Of a stretch of 64,000 nucleotides of DNA, positions 1-11,890 are shown piece after piece. Under the pieces are notes generated by a model that made no database searches, was not told where the DNA came from, and saw nothing but the letters and a program-made list of their open reading frames with translations. Every line of letters starts with the position of its first letter. Positions within the stretch are counted from its first letter, which is position 1. This DNA is from Mycobacterium sp. 3519A (GTDB lineage: Bacteria; Actinomycetota; Actinomycetes; Mycobacteriales; Mycobacteriaceae). The DNA is taken from NCBI RefSeq assembly GCF_900240945.1, contig NZ_OESG01000012.1:682001-746000 (forward strand), written 5' to 3'. Position numbers and translations under genes: made by a program.

Positions 1-2
1 CG

Positions 3-2031
<2,029 letters not shown>

Positions 2032-2529
2032 TCACCGCTGGGCTGGCACTTCCCCGCTAGTCATCAGGCGAAATCGCACCAGGTTGTGCTTCGCGTCGAC
2101 CAGGGCGTCATGGGCGTCCCGGGGCCGCGGCGGCATCCGCGGCGACCCGCGGTCCTCCCAGAACTGCCGCAACTCCCGGGTGAAGCGCGGGATCGCGGGC
2201 GGCAGGTCGGTCATCGGGCCCCACAGCTGGCACAGCACCACGTGGTCGTAGGCGCCGACCCAGGCCCACAACTCGATCGGCTCGTCGCCGTCCACCCCGA
2301 AGAAATCCTCCAGATCCATCCGGATCTGCCGACGCGAGCGCCACAGCGGCGACGCCGGCGACGGCAGCTTGGGGAGCACATGCTTACGCACCCAGCTGCC
2401 GGCTCGCTCGGGGTCGAATTCCGTTGAGATGGCGTAATATTCGCGGCCGTCTTCGGCCGCGACGCCGATCGAGATCAACTCGATGGTGCGGCCGTTGTCG
2501 ATGAATTCGGTGTCGTAGAAGTACCGCAC
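2032..2529 (-). CDS. DEDDh-type 3'-5' exoribonuclease (Rv2179c type)
   Basis: A 165-residue RNase-T-like protein. The five expected DEDDh residues can be placed: D6 and E8 in YDTEF, D95 in GAYDHVVL, H140 and D145 in DAHDALVDAKHN. The M. tuberculosis homologue Rv2179c is described as a 3'-5' exoribonuclease defining a small family of its own; a role in RNA 3'-end processing or decay is inferred. The start lies 2 bp past the stop of the upstream membrane-protein gene, so the two are probably translated from one message that continues into aroG. Confidence 0.9.
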   Translation of the reverse strand: MRYFYDTEFIDNGRTIELISIGVAAEDGREYYAISTEFDPERAGSWVRKHVLPKLPSPASPLWRSRRQIRMDLEDFFGVDGDEPIELWAWVGAYDHVVLCQLWGPMTDLPPAIPRFTRELRQFWEDRGSPRMPPRPRDAHDALVDAKHNLVRFRLMTSGEVPAQR

Positions 2530-2531
2530 GC

Positions 2532-3413
2532 CTACGACACCTGAGCCGTTTCCCGGTCGGACCGTGATGCCGGTACCGGCGCGGCGTGAATCTCACGGTC
2601 GAGTTGCTTGTCGACCTCGCTGTCCTCCGGAAAGTGCGGCTCCCCCGCGATGACGTGCTGCAGCCACAACTTGGCCTGGACCACCGGCCGGCGCAGCCTG
2701 CGCTCCCGCTCCAGCGCCCGGTGCATCTTGCGGGGCTTGTTGCAGTAACGCCACCGCGCCCACGGTGCGTGCGGCCGGGACAGCCGGATGGCGCCGATGA
2801 GCAGCAGCGGGGTCATGAACATCCCGACCAGGCCGGTCCACACCTTGCCCTTGAGCAGCACGATCACCGCGAACACCAGCGTCAGCACCGCGGCGGCGAC
2901 CACCAGTGCCCGCGCCTCGAAGGACTGCTCCTCGCGCCAGATGGTCACGTCGAAGAACGACAGCGGGTTGTAGCCCAGAATCAGCAGGCCCGCGACCGCG
3001 ACGGCGGCGAACACCGCGTCCACCGACGTCCGGCCGTCCTCGGCCCAGTAGACGTCCTGCAGATGCAGGATCAGCGCGAACTCGTCGAGCACCAACGCCG
3101 CGCCGATGCCGAAAAATGTTGCCGCGACCGTGAATTCGGGTACTCCCCCGTCGACCGCCAAAGTCACCATCGAGACCCCGGAGATCATGACCAAGATCAC
3201 ACCGATGACCACGTGGTGGATGTGCAACCCGCCCCCGGCGGAGATGTTGCGCGGCTGCCACCACTTGCGTGGCGCATCGCTGTCCGGGTGGCTGCGGATG
3301 TACCGCACGATCGTCCGGGTCACGAAGAACGTCAGGATGAACGCGACGAGGCAGAACACCAGCGGCAGCCGCCCATGGGGGATGGACAGGTTCAGGCCGA
3401 ACGTCGCGTGCAC
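2532..3413 (-). CDS. Multi-pass membrane protein (Rv2180c type)
   Basis: A 293-residue protein with about six or seven hydrophobic segments (first [19 protein letters not shown] near residue 15) and a charged cytosolic-looking tail after residue 220. The GTG start gives [14 protein letters not shown]. It corresponds to conserved mycobacterial Rv2180c; no catalytic motif is visible and its function is unknown. It heads the minus-strand run to the exonuclease and aroG, and is divergent from the mannosyltransferase gene across 84 bp that must hold both promoters. Confidence 0.85.
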   Translation of the reverse strand: MHATFGLNLSIPHGRLPLVFCLVAFILTFFVTRTIVRYIRSHPDSDAPRKWWQPRNISAGGGLHIHHVVIGVILVMISGVSMVTLAVDGGVPEFTVAATFFGIGAALVLDEFALILHLQDVYWAEDGRTSVDAVFAAVAVAGLLILGYNPLSFFDVTIWREEQSFEARALVVAAAVLTLVFAVIVLLKGKVWTGLVGMFMTPLLLIGAIRLSRPHAPWARWRYCNKPRKMHRALERERRLRRPVVQAKLWLQHVIAGEPHFPEDSEVDKQLDREIHAAPVPASRSDRETAQVS

Positions 3414-3497
3414 GCAGAAAACTTACGCCGAGGGCCGCGTGTCAGGGACGGGATACCGCCCGACTCGCCGGTGGGCCCCGATACGCTGGTCTGCGAC

Positions 3498-4751
3498 ATG
3501 AGTAATCGGCGGTCGCCCGGCGGGGCTGTTTGGTGGCCCACACTCGCCTGGCGGCTGTTTCAATTGCTCACCCTGGCGGCCCTGGTGTGGGCGGGTTGGC
3601 GGCTGCTAGGCCACATCCCGTACCGCATCGACATCGACGTGTACCGAATGGGCGGGCGCGCGTGGCTCGACGGCCGTCCCCTCTACGCCGACGGCGCGAT
3701 GTTCCACACCCGCGGCGGCCTCGACCTGCCGTTCACCTATCCGCCGCTGGCGGCGGTCGCGTTCGCGCCGTTCGCCTGGCTGACGCTGAACGTAGCCAGT
3801 GTCGCGATCACGCTGACCACGCTGGTGCTGCTGATCGCGTCGACGGTGATCGTGCTGACCGGGCTCGACGTGATGGCCTCACCGGTGCGCCGCTGCTGGC
3901 TGGCGGCCGCGATCGTCGCGCCCGCGATCATCTACCTGGAACCCATCCGGTCGAACTTCGACTTCGGTCAGATCAACGTCGTGCTGATGACGCTGGTAAT
4001 CGCCGACTGCGTGCCGCGCAGGACGCCGTGGCCGCGCGGCATGCTGCTCGGCGTCGCGATCGCGCTGAAGCTCACTCCCGCTGTGTTTCTCCTCTATTTC
4101 CTGCTCCGCCGCGATACCCGCGCGTTGCTGGTCACCGTCGCCTCGGCGGCGGTGGCCACACTTGCCGGTTTCGCGTTCGCCTGGAAGGACTCGTGGGAGT
4201 ACTGGACCGACACGGTCCGCAACACCGACCGGATCGGCACCGCGACGCTGAACACCAACCAGAACATCGCGGGCGCGCTGGCCCGGTTGGGTCTGGCCGA
4301 GGGCGAGCGGTTCGTGCTGTGGATCGTGGCCTGCTTCGCGGTCCTCGGTCTGACGGTGTGGGCGGTGCGTCGGGTGCTGCGCGCCGACCAACCGGTGCTC
4401 GCGCTGATCTGCGTGGCGATGTTCGGGCTCGTGGTGTCGCCGGTGTCGTGGTCGCACCACTGGGTGTGGGCGCTACCGAGCCTGGTGGTGATGATCGTGA
4501 CGGCGGTGCGGCTGCGGCACGTCGGCCTCGCCGTGGTGGCCGCCGTGGGTATCGCGTTGATGGTGTGGACGCCTATTCCGTTGATGCCCGAGCACCATGA
4601 GACGTCGGCGTCACTGTGGCGTCAGCTGGCAGGCGGGTCGTATGCCTGGTGGGCGATCGCGCTGATCGCGGTGGCGGGCACGGTGTCCGCCGGCTGGGCC
4701 ACGCGTCCGGTCAGCCCGCAGCTGCTTCCGGCATCCGCGCCGGCGGCTTGA
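3498..4751 (+). CDS. GT-C alpha-(1->2)-mannosyltransferase (Rv2181 type, GT87)
   Basis: A 417-residue polytopic membrane protein. The Rv2181 family uses polyprenyl-phosphate mannose to add alpha-1,2-linked mannose branches to lipomannan/lipoarabinomannan on the outer face of the membrane. An Asp pair in the first external loop ([12 protein letters not shown]45 and D47) is where GT-C enzymes keep catalytic acid residues; many hydrophobic helices follow. ATG at 3498 was chosen because it restores the family N-terminus (MSNRRS); the longer open frame upstream is antisense to the membrane-protein gene. Its end overlaps the facing acyltransferase gene by 41 bp. Confidence 0.9.
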   Translation: MSNRRSPGGAVWWPTLAWRLFQLLTLAALVWAGWRLLGHIPYRIDIDVYRMGGRAWLDGRPLYADGAMFHTRGGLDLPFTYPPLAAVAFAPFAWLTLNVASVAITLTTLVLLIASTVIVLTGLDVMASPVRRCWLAAAIVAPAIIYLEPIRSNFDFGQINVVLMTLVIADCVPRRTPWPRGMLLGVAIALKLTPAVFLLYFLLRRDTRALLVTVASAAVATLAGFAFAWKDSWEYWTDTVRNTDRIGTATLNTNQNIAGALARLGLAEGERFVLWIVACFAVLGLTVWAVRRVLRADQPVLALICVAMFGLVVSPVSWSHHWVWALPSLVVMIVTAVRLRHVGLAVVAAVGIALMVWTPIPLMPEHHETSASLWRQLAGGSYAWWAIALIAVAGTVSAGWATRPVSPQLLPASAPAA

Positions 4752-5436
4752 GCGCCGCCTCACCTTTTCCCTCTTTGACATCGGCGGCGTACAGGTCGAC
4801 GTACTCCTGACCGGACAGCCGCATCAGCTCGTACATCACTTCGTCGATGACGGCGCGCTCGATGAACCGGTTGCCTGCCAGGCCCTCGAACCGGCTGAAG
4901 TCCATCGGCTTGCCGAACTTCACCCGGACCCGGCCGAACCGCCACATCTTGCTGCCGGGCGGGTTGACGACGTTGGTTCCGATCATCGCGACCGGAATCA
5001 CGGGCACGCCTGACTCCAGCGCGAGCCGGGCCAGGCCGGTCTTGCCCTTGTACAGCCGCCCGTCGGGCGACCGGGTGCCCTCCGGGTACATGCCCAGCAA
5101 CTTGCCTTCGTTCAGGATCCGCTGCGCGGTGTCCAGCGCGCTCTTCGCGCTGTCGGCGTCCGTGCGGTCGATCGGCACCTGGCCGGCGACGGTGTAAAAC
5201 CAGCGGGTGAACCACCCTTTGATGCCGGTGCCGGTGAAGTATTCGGCCTTGGCCAGAAAGGTGATCCGGCGCGACACGACCAGCGGCAGATAGAAGCTGT
5301 CGGCGACGGCGAGGTGATTACTGGCGAGGATCATCGGGCCGGAGTGCGGAACATATTCCAGCCCTTCGACTTTCGGACGTCCCAGCAAAGACAGCAACGG
5401 GCCCATGAAGATGTACTTGAAAAGCCAGTACCACAT
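4711..5436 (-). CDS. 1-acylglycerol-3-phosphate O-acyltransferase (PlsC family, Rv2182c type)
   Basis: This enzyme would acylate lysophosphatidate to phosphatidate at the inner membrane face in phospholipid synthesis. The 241-residue protein has an N-terminal hydrophobic segment, the HX4D catalytic motif (NHLAVAD, H41 and D46) and the substrate-binding motif [10 protein letters not shown]. The start at 5436 ([10 protein letters not shown]) is preferred over an upstream in-frame codon because it has a GGGGAGGG ribosome site just upstream and matches the family N-terminus. It is the last gene of the minus-strand run that begins with the SRPBCC gene at 8018. Confidence 0.92.
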   Translation of the reverse strand: MWYWLFKYIFMGPLLSLLGRPKVEGLEYVPHSGPMILASNHLAVADSFYLPLVVSRRITFLAKAEYFTGTGIKGWFTRWFYTVAGQVPIDRTDADSAKSALDTAQRILNEGKLLGMYPEGTRSPDGRLYKGKTGLARLALESGVPVIPVAMIGTNVVNPPGSKMWRFGRVRVKFGKPMDFSRFEGLAGNRFIERAVIDEVMYELMRLSGQEYVDLYAADVKEGKGEAALKPPARMPEAAAG

Positions 5437-5521
5437 GGACCCTCCCCACCAACGGAGCACCGGACGGTGCTTTGCGACAACTTTACTCACGCGGTGTGGG
5501 TGCGGCCACAGGGCCGCACGC

Positions 5522-5905
5522 TCACTCCTCCACAGTCACGGGAATGTGTTGATAGCGCCCAGGACCGTTCGGCGGAGGTTCACCGTCCGGCGGTGGTGGC
5601 GGCGGTTCGCCAGGACCGGACGGGCCCTGCGGTGCGCCGTTCGCTGTGCCGTCGACGAGCGCGCGCACCACCGCCAGCAGCGCCACGCTGTGCTCGGCGA
5701 TGACGTCGAGCAGCGGATGCTGCTCACCGGCGACCAAGGCCGCCAGCGCGCACACCGGGCACCACACCTGCTGGCACGCGCCCGGCCCGGCTGCGCTACC
5801 GGCGGCCCGCTCGGCCGCCAGTCGCACCACAGGGTCGAGCTTGTCGAGGATGGTCTGGGCCAGCTGCCGCAGTTCGGGACCGATATCGGAGTGGCCCTCC
5901 GTCAT
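5522..5905 (-). CDS. Small conserved actinobacterial protein (Rv2183c type)
   Basis: A 127-residue protein of unknown function. An alpha-helical N-terminal half is followed by a Cys cluster (CQQVWCPVCAL, about residues 47-57) that could bind a metal, then by a Pro/Gly-rich tail. The ATG at 5905 overlaps the stop of the ATPase gene upstream (ATGA), implying translational coupling to it. That coupling is the main functional clue: it may be an accessory factor of the ArsA-like ATPase. No domain is recognised. Confidence 0.8.
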   Translation of the reverse strand: MTEGHSDIGPELRQLAQTILDKLDPVVRLAAERAAGSAAGPGACQQVWCPVCALAALVAGEQHPLLDVIAEHSVALLAVVRALVDGTANGAPQGPSGPGEPPPPPPDGEPPPNGPGRYQHIPVTVEE

Positions 5906-7158
5906 GCTGGCCACACCTCCGGATTCGGTCGAAATCGCACGGTCAGTTCGCTGCCCTTCAGCTGCGCGTCCATCACGATGCACCGCCGCAGGACGGACGC
6001 CAGCCGAACCCGACGCCGCATACCGCCCGCGCCGATGATCAAGTCGTCGTCGACCCGGCCCAGCGTCAAGGCGGCGGAATCGACCTGCGGCAACTCTAGC
6101 CGCAACCGATACACCGATTCGAGTCCCGTTCCGGATTCGCGGTCCACGATCGGCCGCAGCGGCCCTGGCGGCGGCGATCCGTCGCGCCGCCGGGCGCAGT
6201 CCAGCAGCTCACCGAGCGCCTTCGGCCCGATCGGCTCGCCCGCGAGGTGCGGCACCAGCACCAGTTGCACGTCGCCGATGGTGTCGTCCAGCTGGTCGAG
6301 CACGGCCTGCTGATCCGAGATGCGTTCGGCATACCAGTCGAACGCCGGGTGGTCGGGAAGATTGCGGTACTCGTATGAATCGTCTTGCACCAGAATCTGA
6401 TTGACGATCAGCTCGTCGATCCGCAACCCCATCAGGGCCAGCGACCCCAGCGTGCGGACCGCCTCCGCGGCGACCACCCGTTCGGCCGTCATCACCAGGT
6501 GGGCGCTGACGCGTTCGCCGTCGGTCAGCAGCGCACCCAACTGTTCGGTCCCTGCGCTGATGCGTTCGATCAGCGCGACGATGGCCGCGGCGCGGGCATC
6601 GTCGCTGGACAACCGGCGGTGCCGCGGCCATGCGCGTTCCAGGTACAGGCCGAACGTCGCGGGCAGGGTCAGCATCCGCAAGGCGTCGGCGGTGGACGCG
6701 CAGTCGACGACGACGTGGTCCCACAGGCCCGAGGCCGCCAGTTCGCCGACCTCGTGCAGACCGAGCACCTCCTGAATGCCGGGAAGGGCCGAGAGTTCTT
6801 CCGGCGCAACGTCTCCCAACTCGGACTCGGGGAACCGGTCGGCCAACAGGCCCGCGATCTCGGCCCACCGCGCGGCGAGCAGAGCCAGCGTGTCCAGTGC
6901 GAGCGCGTCGAGGAAGCCGCCGCCCGCATCGGCGTCGTCCGCGAGCACTCGGGTGGGTTCGCGCAGCCCCGTCGGAGCGATCGTGCAACCGAGCACGTCT
7001 CCGGTCGAATGCGCCTGGTCGGTCGAGACGATCAGCACCCGTTGCCCGGCGCGCGCGTCGCGCACCGCGGTGGCGGTGGCCAATGTCGACTTACCTACCC
7101 CGCCCTTGCCGACGAAGAGACTGATCCGGGCACTGGTCGGGGCGCCAGACTCAGTCAG
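5902..7158 (-). CDS. ArsA/Get3-like P-loop ATPase (Rv2184c type), apparent CTG start
   Basis: A SIMIBI-class ATPase. In the frame that reads on into the rest of the protein, the deviant Walker A (GKGGVGKST) lies at residues 17-25, followed by LIVSTDQAHSTGDVLG, the switch-I-like segment of ArsA/Get3 proteins, and later VVVDCASTADALRML (Walker B region). Between the last upstream stop and the P-loop there is no ATG, GTG or TTG; the first usable codon is CTG at 7158, overlapping the end of the SRPBCC gene by 8 bp. The first conventional start (TTG at 7083) would remove Walker A. The protein is 418 residues from CTG. Client and function are unknown. Confidence 0.8.
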   Translation of the reverse strand: MTESGAPTSARISLFVGKGGVGKSTLATATAVRDARAGQRVLIVSTDQAHSTGDVLGCTIAPTGLREPTRVLADDADAGGGFLDALALDTLALLAARWAEIAGLLADRFPESELGDVAPEELSALPGIQEVLGLHEVGELAASGLWDHVVVDCASTADALRMLTLPATFGLYLERAWPRHRRLSSDDARAAAIVALIERISAGTEQLGALLTDGERVSAHLVMTAERVVAAEAVRTLGSLALMGLRIDELIVNQILVQDDSYEYRNLPDHPAFDWYAERISDQQAVLDQLDDTIGDVQLVLVPHLAGEPIGPKALGELLDCARRRDGSPPPGPLRPIVDRESGTGLESVYRLRLELPQVDSAALTLGRVDDDLIIGAGGMRRRVRLASVLRRCIVMDAQLKGSELTVRFRPNPEVWPA

Positions 7159-7588
7159 TCTCGACTCGTTTCTTGAGGTCCTTCAGTGCGGTGTCGGTCA
7201 ACCTGCGCTCGGCTTTGCGTTTGAGCAGCCCGATCATCGGGATGATCAGATCGACCGAAAGTTCGTAGGTGACGTCGGTACCGGAACCCTTGGGCACCAA
7301 CCGATATGCGCCGTCCAGCGACTTCAGCAGCGAGCTGGACACCAGGCTCCACTTCACCGACTTGCGGTCCTTGGGCCAGTCGTAGGACAGCACCATGGTG
7401 TCCTTCAGGACGGTGGCGTCCAGCACCAGGCGGGCGGTCTTCGGGTAACCCTCGGCGTCGGCCTCGAGCACCTCGGTCTCCTTGTACTCGGCGACCCAGT
7501 CCGGGTAGGAGCCGATATCGGCGATGACGTCCATCACGGTGGAAGGATCGGCATCGATGTAGATGGTCTGCGCCGTCTTGTCCGCCAC
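7151..7588 (-). CDS. SRPBCC/START-like lipid-binding-fold protein (Rv2185c, TB16.3 type)
   Basis: A 145-residue member of the polyketide cyclase/START-like superfamily: it opens with the strand-helix pattern TIYIDADPSTVMDVIADIGSYPDWV and ends with a long amphipathic C-terminal helix (ALKDLKKRVETD). Such proteins bind hydrophobic ligands in a deep cavity; this one's ligand is unknown. The GTG start at 7588 has a purine-rich AGGGGGGTAGG site upstream. It sits between a second, divergent SRPBCC protein and the ArsA-like ATPase, whose start overlaps its stop, so these minus-strand genes look co-transcribed. Confidence 0.85.
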   Translation of the reverse strand: MADKTAQTIYIDADPSTVMDVIADIGSYPDWVAEYKETEVLEADAEGYPKTARLVLDATVLKDTMVLSYDWPKDRKSVKWSLVSSSLLKSLDGAYRLVPKGSGTDVTYELSVDLIIPMIGLLKRKAERRLTDTALKDLKKRVETD

Positions 7589-7628
7589 GGTAAAAACCTA
7601 CCCCCCTGTGCTTGCTCCGGCCCGGGTA

Positions 7629-8018
7629 TCAGGCCAGCCGAGAGACGCCCACCGGGCGCGTCGCCTCTAGTATCCGCTTCACCTCGAACGCCATGTTCTT
7701 GCCGGCCACGCGGCGGCGGTGGTTCACCTTCGCCAGGTTCATCTTGGCCAGTTGCCACGCCGCCACCCCCGTTGGTTCAGCGTGCAGAAAATAATGCAAC
7801 ACGACCCCGTCCAGCACCGGTTCGAGCCAGATCTCCATGGTGCCGGTCAGCGCGCCGGCCACCGTCCAGCGGTGGCCTTTGTCGGCACGGTCCTCGACGA
7901 CCGTCAGCAGCAGGTCGGGCCACCAGCGCCGCCAACTGGCGGGATCACCGACGGCCCTGCCCACCTCGACGGGATCAGCCGCGATGAACGTCTCGTCAGC
8001 AATCTGGATGCTGTTCAT
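7629..8018 (-). CDS. Second SRPBCC-like conserved protein (Rv2186c type)
   Basis: A 129-residue protein starting MNSIQIADETFIAADPVEV, a START-like opening, with SWRRWWPDL, WTVAGALTGTMEIWLEP and a basic C-terminal helix. ATG at 8018 gives the family length; a longer frame upstream is not supported. It is the first gene of the minus-strand set to 4711 and is divergent from fadD15 across 97 bp. Ligand and role are unknown; proximity to acyl-CoA and phospholipid enzymes suggests a lipid ligand (inference). Confidence 0.78.
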   Translation of the reverse strand: MNSIQIADETFIAADPVEVGRAVGDPASWRRWWPDLLLTVVEDRADKGHRWTVAGALTGTMEIWLEPVLDGVVLHYFLHAEPTGVAAWQLAKMNLAKVNHRRRVAGKNMAFEVKRILEATRPVGVSRLA

Positions 8019-8115
8019 GCGGACAAGCTTCACATATGCCCCGACCACCCGCGACGGAGGCCGACTAGGCTGGGAACACCCAAGGTCGCCAGTGAACCGT
8101 TGAGAGGCCAGGATC

Positions 8116-9912
8116 GTGCGCGAATACAGTGTTCCCGCAACGTTCACCGTCGGTGAGCACGACAGCATCGTCACTTCGGTGTTCAGTCACGAGCGCGACG
8201 ATCCCGATCACGTGATCTTCCAGCGCCTCGTCGACGGCACCTGGACGAATGTCACCTGTAAGCAAGCCGCGGATCAGATCCGTTCGGCGGCATTGGGTTT
8301 GATCGCCGAGGGGGTACAACCCGGTGACCGGGTCGCGGTGTTCTCGGCGACCAGGTACGAATGGCCCATCCTGGACCTCGCGATCCTGTCCGTTGGCGCG
8401 CTGACAGTGCCGATCTACGAGACCAACTCGGCCGAACAGGTGCGGTTCGTGCTGCAGGACTCCGGCGCCGTGCTGATCTTCGCCGAGACCGACGCCCATG
8501 CCGACAAGATCGAGCATCTCGAGCATGAGCTGCCCCAGCTACGCAAGGTGTACCGGATCGACGGGTCCGGCCCGTCCGCGCTCGACGCGCTGGCCGAGGC
8601 GGGCGCCGCCGTCGACCCGAAGGAACTCGACGCCCGGTTGGCCGGTATCAAATCCGCCGATCCGGCGACGCTGATCTACACGTCCGGCACCACGGGGCAG
8701 CCGAAGGGCTGCCAACTCACCCATTCGAACCTGATGTACGAGATCCGCGGCGCCAAGGAGTGCTTTCCGACGCTGCTTGGCAAGGGCGAGCGGATGCTGG
8801 TGTTCCTGCCGCTGGCGCACGTGCTCGCCCGCGCCATCACGTTGGCGTGCTTTGCGAACAAGGTCACGCTCGGCTTCACCAGTGACATCAAGAACCTGGT
8901 CCCGACGTTCGGGGTGTTCAAGCCGACGCTGGTCGTGTCGGTGCCGCGGGTGTTCGAGAAGGTGTACAACACCGCCGAACAGAACGCCCGCAACGACGGC
9001 AAAGGCCGCATCTTCGAGATGGCGGCCAACACCGCCATCGAATACAGCCAGGCACAGGACTCCGGCGGAGCAGGCCTGGTGCTGCGGGCGAAGCACGCGC
9101 TGTTCGACCGGCTGGTGTACGGCAAGCTGCGGGCCGCGCTCGGTGGCGAGTGCAGGGGCGCGATCTCGGGCGGTGCGCCGCTTGGCGCCCGGCTGGGGCA
9201 CTTCTACCGCGGCGTCGGGCTGACCATCTACGAGGGCTACGGGTTGACCGAGACCAGCGCGGCGATCACCGTCAACAAGATCGACGAGGTCAAGGTCGGC
9301 ACCGTCGGAAAGTTGTTGCCCGGCAACAGCATGCGCTTGAACGACGACGACGAGCTGCTCGTCAAGGGCGGCGTGGTGTTCAGCGGCTACTGGCACAACG
9401 AGGAGGAGACGAACGCCGTCTTCTCCGACGGCTGGTTCCACACCGGCGATCTGGGTGCGATCGACGATGACGGCTTCCTGACCATCGTCGGCCGCAAGAA
9501 GGAGATCATCGTGACCGCGGGCGGCAAGAACGTCGCGCCCGCGTTGCTCGAGGATCGGCTGCGGGCGCATCCGCTGATCAGCCAGGCGATGGCCGTCGGC
9601 GACAAGCAGCCGTTCATCGCGGCGCTGATCACCATCGACCCCGAAGCGTTCCCGGGTTGGAAGCAACGCAACGGCAAGGACCCGAACGCGACTGTCGGCG
9701 ACCTGGCAGGAGATCCCGATCTGGTGACGGAGATCGAGTTGGCCATCAAGGAGGCCAACCAGGCGGTGTCGAAAGCGGAGGCCATTCGCAAATTCCGCAT
9801 CCTGGCAGTCGATTTCACCGAGGACACCGGTGAGCTGACGCCGACTTTGAAGGTCAAGCGCAAGGTGGTCGCCGAGAAGTTCGCCAGCGACATCGACGCC
9901 TTGTACGCCTAG
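8116..9912 (+). CDS. fadD15: Long-chain fatty-acid--CoA ligase
   Basis: An ATP-dependent adenylate-forming enzyme that activates fatty acids to acyl-CoA. The 598-residue protein has the AMP-binding P-loop [12 protein letters not shown] at residues 187-198, the adenine motif [11 protein letters not shown], and the hinge region [25 protein letters not shown] followed by the GGKNVAP core, all complete. The GTG start at 8116 follows a GAGAGGCCAGGA site. It matches M. tuberculosis FadD15 in neighbourhood and length. Its stop lies in a 27-bp duplication shared with the end of pimB', which converges on it. Confidence 0.93.
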   Translation: MREYSVPATFTVGEHDSIVTSVFSHERDDPDHVIFQRLVDGTWTNVTCKQAADQIRSAALGLIAEGVQPGDRVAVFSATRYEWPILDLAILSVGALTVPIYETNSAEQVRFVLQDSGAVLIFAETDAHADKIEHLEHELPQLRKVYRIDGSGPSALDALAEAGAAVDPKELDARLAGIKSADPATLIYTSGTTGQPKGCQLTHSNLMYEIRGAKECFPTLLGKGERMLVFLPLAHVLARAITLACFANKVTLGFTSDIKNLVPTFGVFKPTLVVSVPRVFEKVYNTAEQNARNDGKGRIFEMAANTAIEYSQAQDSGGAGLVLRAKHALFDRLVYGKLRAALGGECRGAISGGAPLGARLGHFYRGVGLTIYEGYGLTETSAAITVNKIDEVKVGTVGKLLPGNSMRLNDDDELLVKGGVVFSGYWHNEEETNAVFSDGWFHTGDLGAIDDDGFLTIVGRKKEIIVTAGGKNVAPALLEDRLRAHPLISQAMAVGDKQPFIAALITIDPEAFPGWKQRNGKDPNATVGDLAGDPDLVTEIELAIKEANQAVSKAEAIRKFRILAVDFTEDTGELTPTLKVKRKVVAEKFASDIDALYA

Positions 9913-9950
9913 AGCAATTCGGCACGGCTCTACGCCTAGAGCAATTCGGC
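9904..9950. repeat. 27-bp-spaced duplication holding the stops of fadD15 and pimB'
   Basis: The 20-bp sequence at 9904-9923 recurs exactly at 9931-9950, a 27-bp period. Each copy contains CTAG: the first provides the fadD15 stop (TAG at 9910-9912), the second the pimB' stop on the other strand (CTA at 9936-9938). Before the duplication the two stops would have overlapped in one CTAG. Seen directly; the history is inferred. Confidence 0.88.
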
Positions 9951-11063
9951 CAAGCGCTGCGCCTTGCTGCTCCACTGCCAGTTCTCGACCACCCAGCGTC
10001 GGCCTGCTTCGCCCATCCGCGCGGCCCGGTCCGGCTCGGCGAGCAGGTCGCTGACCGCCGCCGCGATCGCGCCGACGTCCCAGCCGTCGACCACCACGCC
10101 GGTCTCACCGTCGCGAACCGTCTCGGGCGCGCCGCCGGAACGGCCTGCCACCACCGGCACGCCCGTCGCCGACGCCTCGAGGAACACGATGCCGAGCCCT
10201 TCGACGTCGAGTCCGGCGCCGCGGGTCCGGCACGGCATCGCGAACACGTCGGCCATGGCGTGGTGGGCGGGCAGTTCGTCGCCAGGCACCCCTTCGGTGA
10301 ACACCACGTGTTCGGCTACCCCGAAGCTGTGCGCCAACCGGCGCAGCGGCGTCAGATACGGGCCGCCGCCGACGATCACCCGCGCGGCCTCGGGCACCCG
10401 CTGCCGGATCGCGGGCATCGCCCGGATCAACATGTCCTGGCCCTTGCGCGGCACCAGCCGCGATACGCAGACCACGACCGGCCGCTGACCGAGCCGGTAG
10501 CGGGCACGCAAGTCGGCTCTGGCCACCTCGTCGGGGGCGAACCGGTCGGTGTCCACACCGGGCGGCAGGTGCTCGAGCGCGGCGTTCGCGCCGAACGCCG
10601 AGGCGAACCGGCCGCGGGTGTATTTGCTCACATACGTGACGACGTCGGTGCCAGTTCCGATGCGCCGCAACGCAGTTCGGGCCACCGGCAGCATCGACCA
10701 GCCGACCTCGTGACCGTGGGTGCTGGCGATGACGCGCTCGGCGCCCGCGTGGCGCGCCAGCGGCGCCATCAGCGCCAGCGGCGCGGCGGCGCCGAACCAG
10801 ACCGTGTCGGCGTTGTGCCGTTTGATCAACGTGCGCATCCGGCCCGCCACCGACGGCTCGGGCAGCATCAGCGTGGTCGGATGGCGCACCACCTCGTAGC
10901 CGGCGGCCCGGTCGAACTCGTCTGCGCCCTTCCATTTCGGCGCGTAGACGGTCAGCGTGTGCGTACCTGCGGCGGCCAACCGGTCGACGAGGTTCTGCAG
11001 ATAGGACTGGATGCCGCCGCGGCGCGGCGGAAAGTCGTTGGTGACCAACAGAACCCGGCTCAT
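9936..11063 (-). CDS. pimB: GDP-mannose-dependent phosphatidylinositol mannoside mannosyltransferase
   Basis: A GT4/GT-B enzyme (PimB', Rv2188c type) that transfers the second mannose to PIM1 on the cytosolic membrane face, early in PIM/LM/LAM synthesis. The 375-residue protein starts MSRVLLVTNDFPPRRGGIQ (glycine-rich acceptor-side loop) and has the donor-binding region VCVSRLVPRKGQD and the E-x7-E segment GLGIVFLEASATGVPVVAG. ATG at 11063 overlaps the stop of the upstream gene (ATGA), so the two are coupled. It converges with fadD15. Confidence 0.92.
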   Translation of the reverse strand: MSRVLLVTNDFPPRRGGIQSYLQNLVDRLAAAGTHTLTVYAPKWKGADEFDRAAGYEVVRHPTTLMLPEPSVAGRMRTLIKRHNADTVWFGAAAPLALMAPLARHAGAERVIASTHGHEVGWSMLPVARTALRRIGTGTDVVTYVSKYTRGRFASAFGANAALEHLPPGVDTDRFAPDEVARADLRARYRLGQRPVVVCVSRLVPRKGQDMLIRAMPAIRQRVPEAARVIVGGGPYLTPLRRLAHSFGVAEHVVFTEGVPGDELPAHHAMADVFAMPCRTRGAGLDVEGLGIVFLEASATGVPVVAGRSGGAPETVRDGETGVVVDGWDVGAIAAAVSDLLAEPDRAARMGEAGRRWVVENWQWSSKAQRLAELL

Positions 11064-11890
11064 CGAGGCGCGCCGGACATCCATTGCCGCCACCGGGCCA
11101 GCACAGCGGGCAGGTCGGCGCCGAGGGTCTCGTGCACGGCGGTGGCCGCGTCCGGATGGCCGGGACTGCACGCCCGCAGGTATAGCGCGCGCAACGTGTC
11201 CGCGCCGTACGTGTCCGCGACGAACCGGCTGAACCACCAGGCACGGTCGTACGCCCGGGACTGCTCGGGCCCGGACAATTCCGCGTCGGTCGGCAGCGCC
11301 CAGGTCGCGGCGGAGGCAGGCCGGGGTGTCGGTGGGCGGCCCACAAAATCGGCGACCCCCTCGGTGAGCCAGCGGGGCGCGTCGGCGGCGGTGTCGGCGC
11401 GCGAGGCGAAGTGGAACAGCTCGTGGCGCAGCACAATTCGCAACGAAGCAGCGCTCATGCCCGACGCGCCGGGCGCGAACATGATGCGTTGGGCGGTGGT
11501 GGTGGCCGCGGTGTCGGGTCCGCCACCCGCGAGAGTGCCGAACTCGGCGTCCGATCCGGCAGCCACGATCACGATGTCGCGCGGCCAGTCTGGGCCCCAG
11601 AACGTGGTGACAGCCTTCGCGGCACCGTCCATCTCGGCGCCGATGCGGGCCAGCAGCGGCGCCGTGCGCGGGCCGCCCATGCTGACGAGGTGAACGGTGC
11701 GGCCGTCGTCGAGGGTCTCGGTGGTCGACGCGGCAGTCGGTGTGGTCAGCGACGCGGGAGCGGCGACGACCGGACGCTCAGGGTCGGACTGCGGCCCGCC
11801 GACGAGCAGCACCCCACAGATCAACTCCGTGATCAGGATTGCCGCCAGCCGGCGGCGGTCAGTAGCGGCGGATGTTGTGGATCGGCGCAT
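11060..11890 (-). CDS. Membrane-anchored gluzincin-like protein (Rv2189c type)
   Basis: A 276-residue protein with a basic N-terminus, one hydrophobic segment (AAILITELICGVLLVGG) and an extracytoplasmic domain containing HELFH (residues 156-160) followed 16 residues later by TEGVADF, the arrangement of an HExxH...E zinc peptidase. Activity has not been shown for this family as far as I know. The start at 11890 overlaps the end of ripC by 32 bp; upstream codons lie deeper inside ripC. It is translationally coupled to pimB'. A role in envelope processing is inferred from its position between ripC and pimB'. Confidence 0.75.
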   Translation of the reverse strand: MRRSTTSAATDRRRLAAILITELICGVLLVGGPQSDPERPVVAAPASLTTPTAASTTETLDDGRTVHLVSMGGPRTAPLLARIGAEMDGAAKAVTTFWGPDWPRDIVIVAAGSDAEFGTLAGGGPDTAATTTAQRIMFAPGASGMSAASLRIVLRHELFHFASRADTAADAPRWLTEGVADFVGRPPTPRPASAATWALPTDAELSGPEQSRAYDRAWWFSRFVADTYGADTLRALYLRACSPGHPDAATAVHETLGADLPAVLARWRQWMSGAPR

